From contig MCFE01000145.1 in assembly GCA_002104905.1 (NCBI GenBank), forward strand, positions 1 to 64,000: a DNA stretch of 64,000 bases. The letters run 5' to 3'. Under the pieces are notes generated by a model. That model had not been told where the DNA came from. It did no database searches and worked only from the letters and a program-made list of their open reading frames with translations. The translations under genes and the position numbers were made by a program. Every line of letters starts with the position of its first letter. Positions within the stretch are counted from its first letter, which is position 1. This DNA is from Basidiobolus meristosporus CBS 931.73. Lineage: Eukaryota; Basidiobolomycota; Basidiobolomycetes; Basidiobolales; Basidiobolaceae. This document shows, piece by piece, positions 60,396 through 64,000 of the stretch.

Positions 60396-61474
60396 TGTAG
60401 TGGGGTCACAGTGACACCCACAGGCAGATGTGCTCATTCTCATACATTCACTTCCCTAAAAAAGGATTACCCCCCCTATATTAGTATCATCCCAAATTGC
60501 AATATTCTCTATTCTGTCTATGTGATTATTACTATGCAACCTGACAAACTATTTGTCACTATTAACCCATTGCACAAGCTATTCCTATTCCTTGCCAAGA
60601 TGCCAAGATAAGATAGTTACCATATAAGGCAAGTACCCCAACAGTGCCCATGTCATGTGACCGTCTTGGTTTCATAACCCTCCTATCCCACTACCATAAG
60701 AGGCAACCACATGACACAGGGGTTTCATATTGCCACTACCTGATTGGCCAGGTGCTACTATGTCTCATGGAACAATCCGCCAAGAATTTGCGCTATTTTT
60801 AGTACACAATGACATGATTGGCTGTCTACTACCTTCTGGAAACTTCCGGAAAGTATTTTCTAGCAAGAAATTGAGCAGCAAAAAAGTATATAAAGGAGGC
60901 TATCCCTTAAAATAAATCATCCCTCTTCCAATATTCCGACTTATTGATTAGTGAGATCACTGCTACCTATTACCACCATTTTCTGACGCAGACCTGACAA
61001 CACTCCCAGGAAACCGTGCTGACAGCCAACTGACCTTGGAGGCACTACTTGTGAGGAATACTCAGAGTAGGTATATTTTATTATATTTGATTATTTTCCC
61101 AAGTTTGTTCTTGTACAGGCAGAGAAACTTTTCAGTCTTTGTAACTATTGGTCAAAGCTGCATTCTTATCAAGTCCCTGTTGGTGGAGTTTACAGTTGTT
61201 TTGACTTTGGAAGCTTTAGTACATTGTCATCTCAAAGGACGTTGAAGCCATTATAAACTTTTGTTAAGACGCCAACTAAGTTGGGGATTGTAGTTCAATA
61301 GTTTTCCCTTGACAAGCTTGAGGCTTTATCCCCCATCACATTAGATTAGACAAAAGACCCAGTATTCCTAGCAAGCTTTTGCCAGAGGTTATTGCACCCA
61401 GTGAACACCCCACACACATTCACACTTGAGAAGTGTTGGCAGTATTTTGCCCTCTGGACTTATACACCACCACA
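60396..61474 (+). mobile_element. Solo LTR, plus orientation, copy B (1,079 bp), inside the second Harbinger copy
   Basis: Same TGTAGTGGGG...CACCACA boundaries as copy A. The insertion point is fixed by the undisturbed sequence at 48,200-48,215 (gggcac/gtggcgcaa): here 'gggcac' precedes and 'gcgcatggcgcaa' follows, giving a 4-bp duplication gcac/gcgc with one change. Confidence 0.85.
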
Positions 61475-62189
61475 GCGCATGGCGCAATCCGCATTTGTCA
61501 AGAACAATTGGGCGCAATATTCTAGCTACCAGAAGGCAGGATTGTTCTTGGACAATTTTACACTATGCGGGACAATCTTGCACACTATGGCACAATCTGA
61601 CACAATGAGGTTGGCACAGATGATTGCACCCACTTGTAATGTTTGCATCATGTGCGCAATTGGATACCGCTATTATGGCAGGTAAAATCCGGTATTTGGA
61701 TATGTTTCTTTTATGTAAATGGAAATAAATGTGTATCATACCATAAACTACACTGATACTTACCATTTTGGTTACCCTCACATCAATTGGACAGTATCTC
61801 AGTGGCTAATTGGTCCAAAAGTATCCTGAAGCTGGCAGTCCCCAATTGGCTCAATGACTACTAAAAAAGCTACCTGATTTGCCATCAAATATCCCATTTT
61901 GCCCATGGAGCAAGTAAATCCCTGATCCTACTGATTGGACAAGGGGTCATAGCTAGCACGCAAGCGATTGTGTAGGTGCAAAACAGATCCAATAGCTGCA
62001 CTGGTAGTACAGATGACGTATATATATGCAGGGTGTTTATTTATAGGGGTTCTGTCTCAAATGTGGGACAACCTTGATATTACTTATATCAAAAATTTGA
62101 TGATCACTGATTTGCAATGGCTTGATTTGGATTGCAAAAAAATGGGTTGTTAGGATCATTACAAATTTGAGCAACTCAAAGCAATTGCA

Positions 62190-64000
62190 TCATCTTCTCC
62201 TGGGTTTTTTTCTAACAGGGATTACTACTGAAGCATTTGGTAGTGACTCACTTTGCACACCTATACTGCTTCCTGGCTGACTATCATCTTGGCTACTTGT
62301 GTATTTGTAGTCAGTATTTTGCCTCCTAGTTGATGAGTGCGGTGCTGCAGCTTGGCCGCGCTGAATTGCTCCAACTGAACCAACTGAACCAGCCTGTAGT
62401 GCCACACGCTGACGCGTTTTTTTACTTGCCAAGGGCTCCGGTGGTTGAGGCACTTCATGTTGGTCATCATTAGTCAGTTCACCAGAAGTAACTTGCTGAT
62501 GGTCAGGCAAAACGGCATGCGCAGGTGCGCCTTGATGTGTTGAGATGGCCCTTGGCTGAGTTTGATGTGATGCTGCATGTTGACACAACTTGGTCCGCTC
62601 CAATGGACTTGTGTCTAAATGAGCAGTTTGGCGAGTTCTCCTAGTTTTGCTCTGAAGCACATGTATTGACTCAATAGACTTGTTCCGTTGGATAGTGCCA
62701 CATTGAGCCATGAGTGCCAAATGATGCCATAGTGTGCCAGGGAGGCCAAGTGAGCCTACACTTGGCCACAGAGTGTGAAACATAGATCTGCATCTTCATG
62801 CAAAGCAGCCCCTATGTCTCACTCATTGTGATGGAGAAAATCCATTTTTAGACCTTTTTTTTTAGGACAATGTTTTACAGGATGTGCAAGAGCACTAAAG
62901 GTTTGAAGATATGCATCTGGTACTGAATACCCATGGCACTATGAATCTAGCTTGTGTGGCTTGTACCATGTCACAAAAATGCATGGCACCATCTTGGTCC
63001 ACTGGCACTATCTGGCACTATATTTAAATATTAGCCCTAAAGTAAGATCAATACAAAGCACTTATAGTGCCAGATAGTACCAGTGGACCAAGATAGTGCC
63101 ATGCATTTTTGTGACATGTTACAAGCCACAAGAGCAAGATTCAAAGTGCAATGGGTATTGAGTACCAGATGTATATCTTTAATCCTTTAGTGCTCTTGCA
63201 CATCCTGCACAATATTAATCCACAAAAAAACATCAAAAAATGGATTTTCTTCTGCATCATTGGTGAAACACAGGGGATTCTTTGCATGAAAATGCAGATC
63301 TATGTTTCACACTCTGTGGCCAAGTATAGGCTCACTTGGTCACTCTGGCACACTATGGCATCATTTGGCACTCATGGCTCAATGTGGCACTATCCAACGG
63401 AGCAAGTCTAATGTGGGGCGTTCTGGAAAAGGGTGTTGGTGTGGTCTGGACTGACATGCGCTGGCGCGCTGTGATTGCAAGAGATGGTAGGGAATCCAGC
63501 AAGGCGTGCTGGCGCAATCTGGACAATGTTGCTCATGGTCTGTATCCTTCCTCCTGAAGTTCACCATCTGATTCCTCAAGGTATTCACTTACCCTCTGTC
63601 TGATACTTTGGAGCTGTTGCCTGGATGAATCCTGTGTATATTTCTCTCAGAAGCCACTTAGCTCTACTAATATATCATGTAGTACATTAGTCATTTAAGG
63701 CAAAACTCATTCAAAATTTGCTTGGTTCCCAAAGTTGAGGCACAAACAGACGCATCCAGCCCATACTGTGCAAATTGTGCGTGAAATTGTTCCTGCGTGG
63801 CTTCTTTGTCAAATCCCCTCACTCTCAGCTCATTCTTGATTTCAATACTTGTCTTGTTATATATCTTCTTACATACATTGGCTGGCATCTTGATGTAGAA
63901 CTCATGCCACAGCTTTCTACTCAAATTCTTCCATCTTTGTCAACTCTCTGAGGTATCTAGTTCTGCTAGATTAATCAGTAGTGCCCAAATATCTGTCTGA
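62190..64000 (-). pseudogene. PIF/Harbinger accessory ORF, second copy, split by a MITE
   Basis: The 3' part (62,675 to 62,190) encodes the low-complexity tail ending 'RKKPRRR'. The MITE at 62,676-63,409 separates it from the 5' part, and the 197-codon ORF at 62,783 merely reads from MITE into gene. The 5' part (63,410 to the edge) encodes 'SRKLWHEFYIKMPANVCKK' and 'KNELRVRGFDKEATQEQFHA', with a frameshift soon after (63,690). The in-frame TGA near 63,940 is the same as in the first copy. Non-functional. Confidence 0.75.
62676..63409. mobile_element. About 734-bp fold-back MITE, copy 4, inside the second Harbinger copy
   Basis: AGACTTGTTCCGTTGG...CAACGGAGCAAGTCT ends, aat/aat target duplication, loop orientation as in copy 3. 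The empty site is present in the first Harbinger copy near 49,418-49,424 (gactcaacgcggggcg). Confidence 0.85.

Larger units (their letters stand above)
60365..64000. mobile_element. PIF/Harbinger-like transposon, second copy, nested and cut by the window end
   Basis: Begins AGACTTGTTCCTTCATGCCG at 60,365, matching 48,179 onward. It is interrupted after 31 bp by an LTR (60,396-61,474), continues 61,475-62,675, is interrupted again by a fold-back MITE (62,676-63,409), and runs on to the window edge. It contains only the left end and the accessory ORF, as the transposase half lies outside. Compared with the first copy, many CG are TG or CA. About 17 bp present near 49,390-49,410 are missing just before the MITE. 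It is an older, silenced copy. Confidence 0.8.

Noticed and set aside
48179-64000. A new defence or mobile-island system in the right arm
   Set aside because: All coding remnants there are explained by known transposon classes apart from the two companion ORFs, which travel with their transposases.

Overview
The window reads as a nuclear contig from a filamentous fungus. Reasons: many short spliceable introns (about 50-90 bp, GT-AG), fungal genes (SHO1-type osmosensor, Yah1-type ferredoxin, RasGEF, pfkB kinase), and Ty3, Copia, Tnp2-type and PIF/Harbinger transposons. The intron density and the transposon mix suggest an Agaricomycete basidiomycete. A Rhizoctonia/Ceratobasidiaceae-type genome is my guess, but this is an inference from style and no search was run. 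I saw no tRNA, rRNA or CRISPR array.

There are three compartments. (1) 1 to about 6,080 is AT-rich, almost CpG-free and full of decayed repeats: an MFS drug-transporter pseudogene, a reverse-strand solo LTR and an internally deleted Tnp2-type transposon. (2) About 6,080 to 35,700 has ordinary base composition and frequent CpG, and it holds all the credible intact genes: sugar transporter (7,037-8,689), two related small Ser-rich proteins (12,080-12,631 and 22,252-22,653), mucin-like membrane protein (14,836-15,680), RasGEF (16,248-19,069), pfkB sugar kinase (23,770-25,378), two small secreted or GPI-type proteins (25,549-26,010 and 27,452-27,886), nucleoside diphosphate kinase (28,886-29,573), SAP-domain membrane protein (29,869-31,153), SHO1 (31,618-32,500) and mitochondrial [2Fe-2S] ferredoxin (33,989-34,658). 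They are ordinary monocistronic genes with no sign of a pathway cluster. (3) About 35,700 to 64,000 is again AT-rich and CpG-poor and is a nest of transposons.

The right-hand compartment is the most informative part. It contains a nearly complete PIF/Harbinger-like element (48,179-51,596) with AGACTTGTTCC / GGAACAAGTCT ends and 3-bp target duplications. Two families of non-autonomous elements share the same ends and the same sub-terminal TAGTGCCA/TGGCACTA motifs: four fold-back copies of about 733 bp and two copies of 211 bp. A second copy of the big element (60,365 to beyond the window) has itself been hit by a 1.08-kb LTR and by one of the fold-back elements; the first copy is the empty site for both. 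Degenerate Ty3/Gypsy and Ty1/Copia elements and two long Tnp2-type transposons with a divergent companion gene of unknown function fill the rest. Stops in the old elements often fall at expected Trp or Arg codons, which fits C-to-T decay.

Exon boundaries were worked out by hand from splice motifs and reading frame. Where frames close exactly (sugar transporter, pfkB kinase, NDK, SHO1, ferredoxin, mucin-like protein) I trust them; the RasGEF model is only partly resolved.
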